NCBI GenBank assembly: GCA_028692535.1
Contig: JAQUXD010000012.1
Coordinates: forward strand, 1 to 24,524
Direction of reading: 5' to 3'
DNA length: 24,524 bases
Source of the DNA: Eubacteriales bacterium
GTDB lineage: Bacteria > Bacillota > Clostridia > Peptostreptococcales > Anaerovoracaceae
Shown here: positions 1-7,423 of the stretch, one piece after another
How positions within the stretch are numbered: position 1 is the stretch's first letter
Layout: each line of letters opens with the position of its first letter
Made by a program: the position numbers and the translations under genes
Notes under the pieces: model-generated
What the model saw: the letters and a program-made list of their open reading frames with translations, nothing else
The model's database searches: none
Told to the model about the DNA's origin: nothing

Positions 1-3
1 AAT

Positions 4-40
4 AAAAAAAAGGACGGCCTTGAACCTCGGCCGTCCTTTT
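4..40 (-). terminator. rpmB intrinsic terminator
   Basis: A 12-bp inverted repeat (8-19 pairing with 29-40, stem core GGACGGCC) encloses a 9-nt loop. Read on the minus strand it is followed by a run of seven or more T, and it begins 8 nt past the rpmB stop codon. This is a textbook Rho-independent terminator. Confidence 0.92.
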
Positions 41-47
41 CCATTTG

Positions 48-239
48 TTATACAGCGCGGGTGATTTTTCCCGAACGGATACATCTCGTGCATACATTCT
101 TTCTGGTTACTGTACCGTTTTCGTTGACCTTAACCGTCTGAATATTCGCATTCCATTTTCTTCTCGTATGTCTGTTGGAATGGGACACATTATTTCCTGA
201 AACCTGGCCTTTGCCGCAAATCTCACATTTTCTGGACAT
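48..239 (-). CDS. rpmB: 50S ribosomal protein bL28, zinc-binding form
   Basis: This is large-subunit ribosomal protein L28, 63 residues, the usual length. It begins MSRKCEICGKG and carries two CxxC pairs (Cys5/Cys8 and Cys50/Cys53), which marks the zinc-ribbon (C+) paralogue type. The basic NRHTRRKW stretch at residues 22-29 is typical of the rRNA-contacting family. The frame is open up to 320, but the start at 239 is preceded by AAGGAGGT at ideal spacing and matches the family N-terminus. The gene is transcribed alone, leftward, with its own promoter and terminator. It is divergent from the asp23-recG genes, as rpmB is divergent from yloU in B. subtilis. Confidence 0.97.
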   Translation of the reverse strand: MSRKCEICGKGQVSGNNVSHSNRHTRRKWNANIQTVKVNENGTVTRKNVCTRCIRSGKITRAV

Positions 240-325
240 ATTCTGCACCTCCTTTTGCACCCACTGGGGGTTTATATATTTCACAAAAGAGGCACGTTGC
301 CTCCTCTTGATTTCAAACAAACGTT

Positions 326-355
326 ATTATAGCACATGGATTTCGATCTGTGCAA
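326..355 (-). promoter_or_regulatory. Sigma-A promoter of rpmB
   Basis: Read on the minus strand there is a -35 TTGCAC (350-355), an 18-nt spacer and a consensus -10 TATAAT (326-331) preceded by TGC, an extended -10. Transcription would start near 319, about 80 nt before the rpmB start codon. Confidence 0.8.
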
Positions 356-360
356 CTTTT

Positions 361-390
361 TTATGCAATATTTTTGATATGTGTTAAAAT
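361..390 (+). promoter_or_regulatory. Probable extended -10 promoter of the asp23-like gene and recG
   Basis: An extended -10, TGTTAAAAT (382-390), lies 34 nt before the start chosen for the asp23-like gene. The -35 region (near 361-367, TTATGCA) is poor. The site is back to back with the rpmB promoter. If it is used, the in-frame start at 350 cannot be, because it lies upstream of transcription. Confidence 0.45.
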
Positions 391-424
391 ATCAATCGAG
401 ATAACAGAATGGCAGGAACAACAA

Positions 425-847
425 ATGCTATACAGAGAAGTCAACCGCATAGGAGCAATCAGTATCAATCATTCCGTTTTGGACGAAATGATCGCTGACG
501 CTTTCCTTCACTGCGAAGGAAAGGCCTGGCTTGCGAATTATAAGGGAGCTGTTTCGGACGTGACGATCCGACTGCGCAATTTTGACGCACTTGCCGAAAA
601 AGTCGTAAAAATGACGGATAAGGGTGTATTTGTGCGATTGTACGTGATGCTCAAGTTTGGCTCCAGCATAGCGGAGGTGACGGCCGGCATCATGGATCGT
701 CTTGCGTTTTCCATGATGGAATATCTGGAGCTTCCCATTGACAATATCGAAGTGATCGTAACGGGTATGCTTTCGAAAAATGTGGCCAAACGGAATATAC
801 GGACGGATTATCGTACATTACTGAACAGCAGGGCAGGGAAAACATGA
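425..847 (+). CDS. Asp23/Gls24 (YloU, DUF322) family protein
   Basis: The product has 140 residues. It shows the Asp23-family pattern: an opening GAISINHSVLDEMI (10-23), a central beta stretch GVFVRLYVMLKFGSSIAEV (67-85), and a closing strand IDNIEVIVTGML (105-116). Family members are small cytosolic or membrane-tethered proteins linked to envelope stress, and the exact role here is unknown. The start at ATG 425 has AGGA 7 nt upstream. The frame extends up to 350, but that codon lies ahead of the likely promoter. The stop overlaps the recG start by 4 nt (ATGA), so the two are translationally coupled. In Bacillus and many clostridia this gene is followed by fakA (yloV) and then recG; here fakA is absent. 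The 26 residues after the last core strand are basic and poorly conserved. Confidence 0.8.
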   Translation: MLYREVNRIGAISINHSVLDEMIADAFLHCEGKAWLANYKGAVSDVTIRLRNFDALAEKVVKMTDKGVFVRLYVMLKFGSSIAEVTAGIMDRLAFSMMEYLELPIDNIEVIVTGMLSKNVAKRNIRTDYRTLLNSRAGKT

Positions 848-2895
848 TCAAGAAAATCGATCGACACGGTTGCATGGACGCCCTGCCGGGGATCGGGCCG
901 AAGAAAGCGGAGGCTTTCGGCAGACTGCAGATCTTTTCGCCCTGGGATCTGCTGTTTCATTTCCCCAGAGAATATCAGGATCTGCGTCAGTGTGCCGAAA
1001 TAAGCGCGCTCCGTGACGGAGACAAAGCCTTGGTCTGCGCTAAGGTCTTAATGATTATCAAAGGAAAAGGATTCGGAAGAAAGCGGACGCTGCGACTGCT
1101 GGTGGAAGACGGAACGGGTCGGATGGAAGTTCTGTTCTTTATGAGCGGTTACATGGATCGGGCTTTTCAGCAGGGCCTCCCGTATTTTTTTTACGGAAAG
1201 GTTCGTGTGGAAAACGGAAGATCACGCATGCTTCATCCGGATTTCATGACCTTCGACGGAGAGGCGTCCGGTCGGATCCAGCCGATTTATCCTCTTACGA
1301 AAGGATTGACGCAGAAGGATCTTCGCAAACATATCAGTGCGCTTCTTTCGGACAGCGATGATCTTCCGGAGACTTTGCCGCATGCGATCCTGCAAAAGAA
1401 AAAGCTGTGCGGACTGGCTTATGCCCTGAAAAATATTCATTTCCCGGAAGATGAACAGAAGTACAAAGAAGCACGATATCGACTGATCTATGAGGAACTG
1501 TTCTTTCTGCAAGTCGCGCTGCAGTTATCTCGTGAGCGTTTCGGCAAAGGACAGAGCGGGATCTCCTTTTCCCGGAAAGCGAAGATGGAAGAGTTTGTGT
1601 CGGGGCTGCCGTACGCGCCAACGAAAGCTCAGCGGCGCGTGCTGACCGATGTGGAAAAAGACATGGAATCGGCCCGGGCAATGAATCGTCTCATTCAAGG
1701 AGATGTGGGTTCCGGGAAAACGCTCATTGCCCTGGCAGCCCTGTACAAGGCCTCAAAATCCCGATATCAAGGCGCTTTTATGGCGCCGACGGAATTACTG
1801 GCGCGGCAGCACTATGAGACGCTGCAGGCCGATTTGGGTCCTCTGGGCGTCCGAATCGCCTTCCTGTCGGGCACCCTTGGTTCAAAACAAAAGAAAAAAA
1901 CGCTGAACGATCTGAAAGCCGGACAGATTGATGTCATTGTAGGCACCCACGCCATCGTTTCCGAGGGGGTGCAGTTCGACAATCTCGGATTGGTCATTAC
2001 AGACGAGCAGCATCGTTTCGGCGTCAATCAGCGACTTCTTCTTTCCAAGAAAGGCGAAAACCCGGACGTGATGGTGATGACAGCTACGCCGATCCCTCGT
2101 ACTCTGGCAGTCGTTATGTACGGAGATCTGGATATTTCCGTCATCGACGAAATGCCGCCGGGAAGGATCCCGATCCTCACGGAGCGTTTCACGGAGGAGA
2201 CGAGACAACAAGCTTATCTGCAAATGGAAAGGGAAGTACGTATGGGGCATCAGGCATATGTGGTGGCTCCACTCATTGAAGATTCCGAAGTGTTGGACAG
2301 CCGTTCTGCGGAATCCCTTTTCCTGGAAATCAAAAACCGTTTTCCGGACGAGGATTGCGCATTGCTTCACGGAAATCTTCCGCAGGCAGAAAAAGACCGG
2401 ATTATGGAGAAATTCTACAAAGGAGATATCAGCATTCTTGTCTCCACCGTTGTGATAGAAGTCGGCATCAATGTGCCCAACGCCACAGTAATGCTGATCG
2501 AAAACGCTGAACGATTCGGGCTGGCGCAACTGCATCAGTTGCGCGGGCGCGTCGGACGCGGAACCGATCCGTCCTGCTGCCTGATCGTCAGCAACGATCA
2601 AAGTGAAATCGCTGCCGCAAGAGCAGAAGTGTTTTGCGGAACGAACGATGGATTTGTTATTGCAGAAAAGGATTTGGAACTGCGCGGTCCCGGCGAAGTG
2701 TTCGGGATCCGTCAGCATGGCTTGCCTGAACTGATCCTTGCCGATCCGGTGAAGCACTATCACGTTTTTTCGGAGAGCAGAGAAGATGCCGTTGAATTGC
2801 TGCGAGCCGATCCTTTTCTGACTGCGCCGGAAAACAGGGAATTCGAAGCCTCTTTGAAGAGAAAATTCGACCTGACGGAAACCGTCGTCCTGTAG
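844..2895 (+). CDS. recG: ATP-dependent DNA helicase RecG
   Basis: RecG is a superfamily 2 double-strand DNA translocase that remodels stalled replication forks and Holliday junctions in the cytoplasm. The product has 683 residues, the normal size. The N-terminal part carries a helix-hairpin-like LPGIGPKKAEAFG (about residues 12-24) and the wedge OB-fold. Helicase motifs follow in order: Walker A GDVGSGKT (about 286-293), the RecG-specific DEQHRFG (387-393), TATPIPRTLA (413-422), then LHGNLPQAEKD and QLRGRVGRG (565-573). No catalytic residue appears to be missing. The start overlaps the previous stop by 4 nt and has AGGG upstream. Together with rsmD and coaD it forms a common clostridial gene order. 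Confidence 0.97.
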   Translation: MIKKIDRHGCMDALPGIGPKKAEAFGRLQIFSPWDLLFHFPREYQDLRQCAEISALRDGDKALVCAKVLMIIKGKGFGRKRTLRLLVEDGTGRMEVLFFMSGYMDRAFQQGLPYFFYGKVRVENGRSRMLHPDFMTFDGEASGRIQPIYPLTKGLTQKDLRKHISALLSDSDDLPETLPHAILQKKKLCGLAYALKNIHFPEDEQKYKEARYRLIYEELFFLQVALQLSRERFGKGQSGISFSRKAKMEEFVSGLPYAPTKAQRRVLTDVEKDMESARAMNRLIQGDVGSGKTLIALAALYKASKSRYQGAFMAPTELLARQHYETLQADLGPLGVRIAFLSGTLGSKQKKKTLNDLKAGQIDVIVGTHAIVSEGVQFDNLGLVITDEQHRFGVNQRLLLSKKGENPDVMVMTATPIPRTLAVVMYGDLDISVIDEMPPGRIPILTERFTEETRQQAYLQMEREVRMGHQAYVVAPLIEDSEVLDSRSAESLFLEIKNRFPDEDCALLHGNLPQAEKDRIMEKFYKGDISILVSTVVIEVGINVPNATVMLIENAERFGLAQLHQLRGRVGRGTDPSCCLIVSNDQSEIAAARAEVFCGTNDGFVIAEKDLELRGPGEVFGIRQHGLPELILADPVKHYHVFSESREDAVELLRADPFLTAPENREFEASLKRKFDLTETVVL

Positions 2896-2912
2896 TTTTC
2901 ATACCGGTGTGC

Positions 2913-2941
2913 TTGAATCCCCATCACGCACATGCTAAAAT
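2913..2941 (+). promoter_or_regulatory. Sigma-A promoter of rsmD-coaD
   Basis: There is a -35 TTGAAT (2913-2918), a 17-nt spacer and a -10 TAAAAT (2936-2941) preceded by TGC, an extended -10. It lies in the 70-nt gap after recG. The predicted transcript start near 2948 leaves a short leader containing the rsmD ribosome site. This excludes the in-frame TTG at 2945 as the rsmD start. Confidence 0.65.
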
Positions 2942-2965
2942 GTTTTGAAGGAAAGGCAGGCATAC

Positions 2966-3520
2966 ATGCGTATTATCGCCGGCAGCTGCAAAGGCAGAAA
3001 ATTGAAAACACCAAAAGGAGACGAGATCAGGCCAACTTCTGATCGTGTTAAAGAAGCTGTTTTCAGCATACTGGTGCCGTTCATCAATGAAGATACAGTC
3101 GTGGCGGATCTTTTTTGCGGAACGGGAAACATGGGACTGGAAGCCTTGAGCAGAGGCGCGGGAAGGGCATACTTCTCGGACCTTTCCAAGGATAGTCTCG
3201 CTTTGGCCATGGAAAACATCAAAGCTTGCGGCTTTGAGGAAAAAAGTATCCTTTTAAAGGGAGATTACCGTCAGAATCTCCAGCGCATACGGGAAAATGT
3301 AGATATCTATTTCCTCGATCCGCCCTACGACGGCGACATGCTTACAAAGGCGCTTGCAGACTTATCCGGATTGGAGACGTTGAGCGAAGAAGCGATCATC
3401 GCCTGCGAGCACCGAAGCAGACAGGCGCCGCCTGAAATTGTCGGTCGTCTGCATCTATGGAAACAACGGCGCTACGGCGCTACATCCGTCAGTATTTATA
3501 AGCCGGACGAAAGAGGTTGA
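2966..3520 (+). CDS. rsmD: 16S rRNA (guanine(966)-N(2))-methyltransferase RsmD
   Basis: RsmD transfers a methyl group from S-adenosylmethionine to N2 of G966 of 16S rRNA during small-subunit assembly. The 184-residue product starts MRIIAGSCKGRKL, the family signature. It has a SAM-binding motif I DLFCGTGNMG (48-57) and the catalytic DPPY (118-121) of N-methyltransferases, so the fold looks complete. ATG 2966 fits family starts. A TTG in frame at 2945 would add seven residues but sits before the likely transcript start. The stop is 4 nt before the coaD start, so the two are probably co-translated. Confidence 0.95.
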   Translation: MRIIAGSCKGRKLKTPKGDEIRPTSDRVKEAVFSILVPFINEDTVVADLFCGTGNMGLEALSRGAGRAYFSDLSKDSLALAMENIKACGFEEKSILLKGDYRQNLQRIRENVDIYFLDPPYDGDMLTKALADLSGLETLSEEAIIACEHRSRQAPPEIVGRLHLWKQRRYGATSVSIYKPDERG

Positions 3521-3524
3521 TCAC

Positions 3525-4019
3525 TTGAAAAAAGCATTGTACGCAGGATCTTTCGATCCGATCACCGCAGGGCATCTGGATGTGATTAACAGGGCGTCCA
3601 GGCTTTGCGACACCCTTGTAGTCGGAGTCATACAGAATCCTTCGAAAGCTTCAGCCTTCACAGGCGAAGAACGAATGGCCATGATTCGCAAAGCAACGGA
3701 GCATCTGCCCAACATTCAGATCGATCGATTTGACGGACTCCTAGCTCATTACGTACTGCAGCACGATATCACGGTCGTCATCAGGGGACTGCGGGCGACG
3801 ATGGACTTCGAATACGAAATTCAAATGGCACAAATGAATGCCCGGCTCTACAGCAACCAGGCAGAAACGATTTTTTTGATGACGAACCCCGAGCATTCTT
3901 TTATCAGCTCCAGCTTGATGAGAGAAGTCTTTGCCCTGGGCGGAGATATTGCCGGTCTGGTGCCGGAATGTGTCCTTGAAATGATGAAATCAAAAGCTTT
4001 AGCGTCGAAAGGGGAATAG
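3525..4019 (+). CDS. coaD: Phosphopantetheine adenylyltransferase
   Basis: CoaD makes dephospho-CoA from 4'-phosphopantetheine and ATP, the penultimate step of coenzyme A synthesis. The product has 164 residues, typical for the family. It shows GSFDPITAGHLD (8-19) with the nucleotidyltransferase TxGH signature (Thr14, His17), RGLRATMDFEYE (88-99), and the C-terminal ISSSLMRE (127-134). The start is a TTG codon. It is chosen because the family begins exactly there (KKALYAGSFDP) and GAAAGAGG lies 8 nt upstream, inside the end of rsmD. The gene follows rsmD by 4 nt and precedes the coiled-coil gene by 1 nt. Confidence 0.96.
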   Translation: MKKALYAGSFDPITAGHLDVINRASRLCDTLVVGVIQNPSKASAFTGEERMAMIRKATEHLPNIQIDRFDGLLAHYVLQHDITVVIRGLRATMDFEYEIQMAQMNARLYSNQAETIFLMTNPEHSFISSSLMREVFALGGDIAGLVPECVLEMMKSKALASKGE

Positions 4020-4020
4020 C

Positions 4021-4551
4021 ATGAAGGTATTGGAATTATTGGATGAATTGGACGAAATCATCGAAGTGGCTTCGTCGGTGCCGATGTTTAAGAAAGTGGT
4101 CGTAGATCCTGCAGAAATTCAGGAGATCGTCAAAGAAATCCGAATCGAGCTGCCTGACGAGATCCAACAGGCACAATGGATCAAAAACGAAAGGACCAGG
4201 ATTCTGGACGAAGCAAAGGCCGAATATGAATCGCTTCTTAAAGAGGCCATGGCCAAAGCAGAATCTCTGGTGGAGACCGACGAGATTACAGTTAAAGCAA
4301 AAGCCAGGGCAGAGGAGATCATTCGCGTGGCGAAGGAACACTCCTCGATCATGAAAATGAGTATTCTGGATTATACAGACAGCATGCTGTACAATCTGCA
4401 GGAAAAAATGGATCAGCTCTATGCCATGTATTTTACAGACATGTATAACGACTTGCAGAATACATTCGATAAGATCAATCAGAATATTTCTTCCAGCCGT
4501 AACGAAGTGAAGGATCAAATTTATAAAACCCAGGTCGATAAGGGCGAGTGA
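4021..4551 (+). CDS. Coiled-coil protein of unknown function, ATPase-stalk-like
   Basis: The product has 176 residues, with no signal peptide and no membrane span. It opens MKVLELLDELDEII. A long charged helix, rich in Glu, Lys and Ala, runs over about 45-110 (for example AKAEYESLLKEAMAKAE, 65-81). A second helical region (about 120-165) ends in a hydrophilic tail. The pattern resembles subunit E or b stalks of rotary ATPases and DivIVA-like proteins, and relatives are often labelled 'ATPase', but no nucleotide-binding motif is visible and no ATPase genes are nearby. It follows the coaD stop by 1 nt with AGGGGA upstream, so it is co-translated with coaD. Proteins of this kind recur between coaD and tmcAL in clostridia. 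The function is unknown; a scaffold role is only a guess. Confidence 0.75.
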   Translation: MKVLELLDELDEIIEVASSVPMFKKVVVDPAEIQEIVKEIRIELPDEIQQAQWIKNERTRILDEAKAEYESLLKEAMAKAESLVETDEITVKAKARAEEIIRVAKEHSSIMKMSILDYTDSMLYNLQEKMDQLYAMYFTDMYNDLQNTFDKINQNISSSRNEVKDQIYKTQVDKGE

Positions 4552-4557
4552 CTTCTG

Positions 4558-4585
4558 CAGCCGGCGCCGATGCGCCGGCTGTTTT
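4558..4585 (+). terminator. GC-rich hairpin between the coiled-coil gene and tmcAL
   Basis: A perfect 10-bp stem (CAGCCGGCGC, 4558-4567, with its complement 4572-4581) closes a CGAT loop and is followed by only four T. It begins 6 nt after the stop of the upstream gene and ends 14 nt before the tmcAL start, just ahead of its ribosome site. It may be a weak or partial terminator, or an mRNA-processing or stabilising element. Confidence 0.5.
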
Positions 4586-4598
4586 AACGGGAGATAAT

Positions 4599-5870
4599 AT
4601 GCGTATTGCAGGCATCATATCCGAATTCAATCCATTTCATAAAGGGCATCGGTACCTGATCGATACCGTGCGACGGGAGTTGAAGCCCGACGGCATCATC
4701 TCCGTGATGAGCGGTAATTTTGTGCAACGGGGAGAGCCGGCCATGTGGGATAAATGGATCCGGGCCGCCTGCGCTGTGGAAAACGGCGTGGATCTGGTTT
4801 TGGAATTGCCGGTATGCTACGCCGTCAACAGCGGTGAGGAATTTGCGCGGGGCGGAATCGGCATTTTGCAAGGCACAGGGATCGTCACGGATCTGGCCTT
4901 CGGCAGTGAGAGCGGTCTTGGAAACGACCTGGAAAGCGCCGCTGGTTCGCTGGTGGAGGAAAATGAAGTTTTTTCGGCAACATTAAAAGCTTCCTTGCAT
5001 CAAGGCGTGTCTTATCCCGTTGCCTATGAACGAGCTGCGCGGACCCATCCGGAGTTGCAGCTTCCGGAACGAAAACGTATGTTGCGAATGTCCAATGATA
5101 TTCTGGCGCTGGAATATATCAAGCAGATGCGGCGTATGGAGGCATCCTTTGCTATTTTACCGATCAAACGCATCGGTCCGGGCCACGATGAGGAAGGTAC
5201 ACGAATGGGCTATGCCTCAGCCAGCACGATTCGACAATCGATCAGTGAAGGGCTGCCCGCCGAAGACTGGACGCATTATCTTCCGGCGCCGACAGCAAAG
5301 CTCCTTGCCGACATACAGCCTTTCAACTCCGAAGATCGGGATCGACATGCTGCACTGTTGAGGTATGTACTGCAGGTGCGGAGCAGCCGGGACTTGTCTT
5401 CGCTGATTTCGGTGGGAGAAGGCTTGGAAAACCGCATGAAGCAGGCTGTGATCAAAAGCAGGAGCGTTGAGGAGATCATTATGCATATCAAAACAAAGCG
5501 CTATACCTATGCTCGAATTGCCAGAATACTGATCCAGGCTCTTCTTGACTTGGATAAAGATCGTTATGGACGCATTCGAGAAGATCATGCTTTCTATGGA
5601 CGTGTTTTGGCCTTCAGTCCGAAAGGCGCGCAACTGCTGCGAAGTATGCGCAAAAGACCTGCACATATGCCTGTCTACACAAACCTGAAACAGGCAGATT
5701 GCGTCGGAGAATCCATCAGAGACTCTCTTGCATGGGATGCGCTGGCGGCAGACGTATATAGTATTATAAGAGGCACAGAGATTTATTACGGTTCCGACAA
5801 GGTAAAAAAACCCTATATGTCAAAAGGCGAAACAGAAATTCTTTGCACTTCTGCTCCTGTTGGAGTATAA
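4599..5870 (+). CDS. tmcAL: tRNA(Met) cytidine acetate ligase (TmcAL, YlbM family)
   Basis: TmcAL activates acetate with ATP and transfers it to the wobble cytidine of elongator tRNA-Met, making N4-acetylcytidine. The product has 423 residues, slightly longer than most. It opens MRIAGIISEFNPFHKGHRYL with the HxGH nucleotide-binding site (His14, His17). MSGNFVQRGEPA (37-48), FGSESG (101-106) and a SASTIRQ motif follow. The start at 4599 has GGGAG upstream and matches the family; an in-frame GTG at 4548 would add an unconserved 17-residue leader. It sits directly before ackA, whose product uses or forms acetate, which fits its substrate. The ackA -10 box overlaps its stop codon. Confidence 0.93.
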   Translation: MRIAGIISEFNPFHKGHRYLIDTVRRELKPDGIISVMSGNFVQRGEPAMWDKWIRAACAVENGVDLVLELPVCYAVNSGEEFARGGIGILQGTGIVTDLAFGSESGLGNDLESAAGSLVEENEVFSATLKASLHQGVSYPVAYERAARTHPELQLPERKRMLRMSNDILALEYIKQMRRMEASFAILPIKRIGPGHDEEGTRMGYASASTIRQSISEGLPAEDWTHYLPAPTAKLLADIQPFNSEDRDRHAALLRYVLQVRSSRDLSSLISVGEGLENRMKQAVIKSRSVEEIIMHIKTKRYTYARIARILIQALLDLDKDRYGRIREDHAFYGRVLAFSPKGAQLLRSMRKRPAHMPVYTNLKQADCVGESIRDSLAWDALAADVYSIIRGTEIYYGSDKVKKPYMSKGETEILCTSAPVGV

Positions 5871-5871
5871 T
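5843..5871 (+). promoter_or_regulatory. Sigma-A promoter of ackA
   Basis: There is a -35 TTGCAC (5843-5848), a 17-nt spacer and a consensus -10 TATAAT (5866-5871). The -10 covers the TAA stop of tmcAL, so the promoter is embedded in the end of that gene. Transcription would start near 5878, giving a leader of about 44 nt. The hexamers are the same as those of the rpmB promoter. Confidence 0.75.
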
Positions 5872-5921
5872 TATTAATGGCAATTTTACTTAATTGAGAA
5901 TAATATAAGGGAGAAATGAGA

Positions 5922-7118
5922 ATGAAAGTACTTGTCATCAACTGCGGAAGTTCATCACTGAAGTACCAGGTACTGGAGATGGAAACAGAGTCACTGCTTT
6001 GTAAAGGACTCGTTGAACGGATCGGTATCGAAGGTTCCGTTTTGAAACACGAAAAAACAGGAATGGACAAATACAAGCTGGAAGTGCCGATGAAAGACCA
6101 CAAAGAAGCCATCGGACACGTTTTGGAAACCTTGATCCATGAGACTCACGGCGTGGCATCCTGCATGGACGAAATCGGCGCAGTCGGACACAGAGTCGTC
6201 CACGCCGGAGAAAAGTATGCCTCCAGCGTTCGGATCACCGACGATGTCATTCTGGCCCTTCAGGATTGTGTCAGCCTGGCTCCGCTTCACAATCCGCCCA
6301 ACCTTCTGGGGATCGCGGCTTGTCAGGAGCTGATGCCCGACACGCCGATGGTGGGTGTCTTCGATACAGCCTTCCATCAAACGATGCCGGCAGAATCCTA
6401 CATTTATGCGATTCCCTACGAATACTATACAAAATATGGCGTTCGGCGCTACGGCTTCCACGGCACCAGTCATCGGTATGTGTCGGAGAGAGCCGCCGCA
6501 ATGCTTGGAAAAAAGGTTTCGGAGACCAAGGTCATTACCTGCCACCTCGGGAACGGGGCTTCCATCACGGCTATCGACGGCGGAAAAGTCATTGACACTT
6601 CCATGGGATTCACACCGTTGGAAGGGCTGGTCATGGGGACGCGCTGTGGAGATATCGATCCTGCGATCATCGACTTCATCTGCAAAAAGGAAGGATTGAC
6701 CATTTCCGAAGTAAACAATATATTGAACAAAAAGTCCGGCGTACTGGGTATTTCAGGAGTCAGCAGCGATTTCAGGGATATCGAGGAAGCGGCACTTAAG
6801 GGAAACGAACGCGCCGAGCTTGCGTTAAAGGTTTATGCCAATAAGGTGAAATTCTATATCGGCGCTTATATGGCCGAACTTAACGGCGCCGATGCCGTTG
6901 TGTTCACAGCAGGCTTGGGCGAAAACGGTATTCTGATGCGTAGAATGATCTGCTCCGATATGGAGAACCTGGGCCTGGTGCTCTGCCCGAAACGAAACGA
7001 AGTGAAAGGGCAGGAGAAGGTCATCAGCACAGACGAGAGCCCTGTCAGGATCTTGTTGATCCCCACCAACGAAGAGCTGATGATCGCAAAAGACACCTAC
7101 GAGATCATCAATAAATAG
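5922..7118 (+). CDS. ackA: Acetate kinase
   Basis: AckA interconverts acetyl phosphate plus ADP with acetate plus ATP, the substrate-level phosphorylation step of anaerobic acetate fermentation. The product has 398 residues, the standard length. Visible signatures are NCGSSSLKY (7-15), GHRVVHAGEKY (89-99, with Arg91), FDTAFH (147-152, Asp148) and YGFHGTSH (177-184, His180). These match the catalytic positions of the Methanosarcina thermophila enzyme. The start at ATG 5922 is 8 nt after AAGGGAG; an ATG two codons upstream lies only 2 nt from it. The usual partner gene, pta, is not in this window. The gene has its own promoter and is followed within 4 nt by the rpmF -35 box. Confidence 0.98.
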   Translation: MKVLVINCGSSSLKYQVLEMETESLLCKGLVERIGIEGSVLKHEKTGMDKYKLEVPMKDHKEAIGHVLETLIHETHGVASCMDEIGAVGHRVVHAGEKYASSVRITDDVILALQDCVSLAPLHNPPNLLGIAACQELMPDTPMVGVFDTAFHQTMPAESYIYAIPYEYYTKYGVRRYGFHGTSHRYVSERAAAMLGKKVSETKVITCHLGNGASITAIDGGKVIDTSMGFTPLEGLVMGTRCGDIDPAIIDFICKKEGLTISEVNNILNKKSGVLGISGVSSDFRDIEEAALKGNERAELALKVYANKVKFYIGAYMAELNGADAVVFTAGLGENGILMRRMICSDMENLGLVLCPKRNEVKGQEKVISTDESPVRILLIPTNEELMIAKDTYEIINK

Positions 7119-7121
7119 CAC

Positions 7122-7150
7122 TTGACATCACCAGAGCGACTCTATATAAT
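7122..7150 (+). promoter_or_regulatory. Perfect consensus sigma-A promoter of rpmF
   Basis: An exact TTGACA (7122-7127), an exact 17-nt spacer and an exact TATAAT (7145-7150), starting 4 nt after the ackA stop. Transcription would begin near 7157, about 29 nt before the rpmF start, with AAGGAGGTG in the leader. It is the strongest promoter visible in the window and should drive high expression. Confidence 0.93.
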
Positions 7151-7185
7151 CAAGAAGTTAATATCGGAAAAAGGAGGTGTCAAAC

Positions 7186-7365
7186 ATGGCAGTACCAAAG
7201 AGGAAAACATCCAAAGCAAAAACGAGTTCCAGAAAATCTGCGAATATGGTTAAGTCTGCACCTGCGCTATCCGTATGTCCACAGTGCCACGAACCAAAGC
7301 TTCCACACAGAGTGTGTCCCAATTGCAATTATTACGATGGCAAAGCGGTCGTAACGGAAGCATAG
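7186..7365 (+). CDS. rpmF: 50S ribosomal protein bL32, zinc-binding form
   Basis: This is large-subunit protein L32, 59 residues. It begins MAVPKRKTSKAK, the family N-terminus, and has a basic loop followed by a zinc ribbon formed by Cys31, Cys34, Cys44 and Cys47. AAGGAGGTG lies 6 nt before ATG 7186; an in-frame GTG at 7177 overlaps that ribosome site and is rejected. In most bacteria the yceD (DUF177) gene precedes rpmF. Here it is absent and rpmF stands alone between a perfect promoter and a terminator. Confidence 0.97.
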   Translation: MAVPKRKTSKAKTSSRKSANMVKSAPALSVCPQCHEPKLPHRVCPNCNYYDGKAVVTEA

Positions 7366-7393
7366 ATTTTGCAAAGATAAGATGTACGTCAAG

Positions 7394-7417
7394 CGGCTCC
7401 GGCAGGGGCCGTTTTTT
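7394..7417 (+). terminator. rpmF terminator
   Basis: A 7-bp GC-rich stem (CGGCTCC, 7394-7400, with GGGGCCG, 7405-7411, one G-U pair) closes a GGCA loop and runs into six T. It lies 28 nt after the rpmF stop and faces the tRNA-Leu terminator only a few bases away. Confidence 0.88.
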
Positions 7418-7423
7418 ATATCG

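Noticed and set aside
1882..2763. A 293-codon minus-strand frame opposite recG
   Set aside because: Antisense to conserved helicase motifs, no ribosome site or family resemblance.
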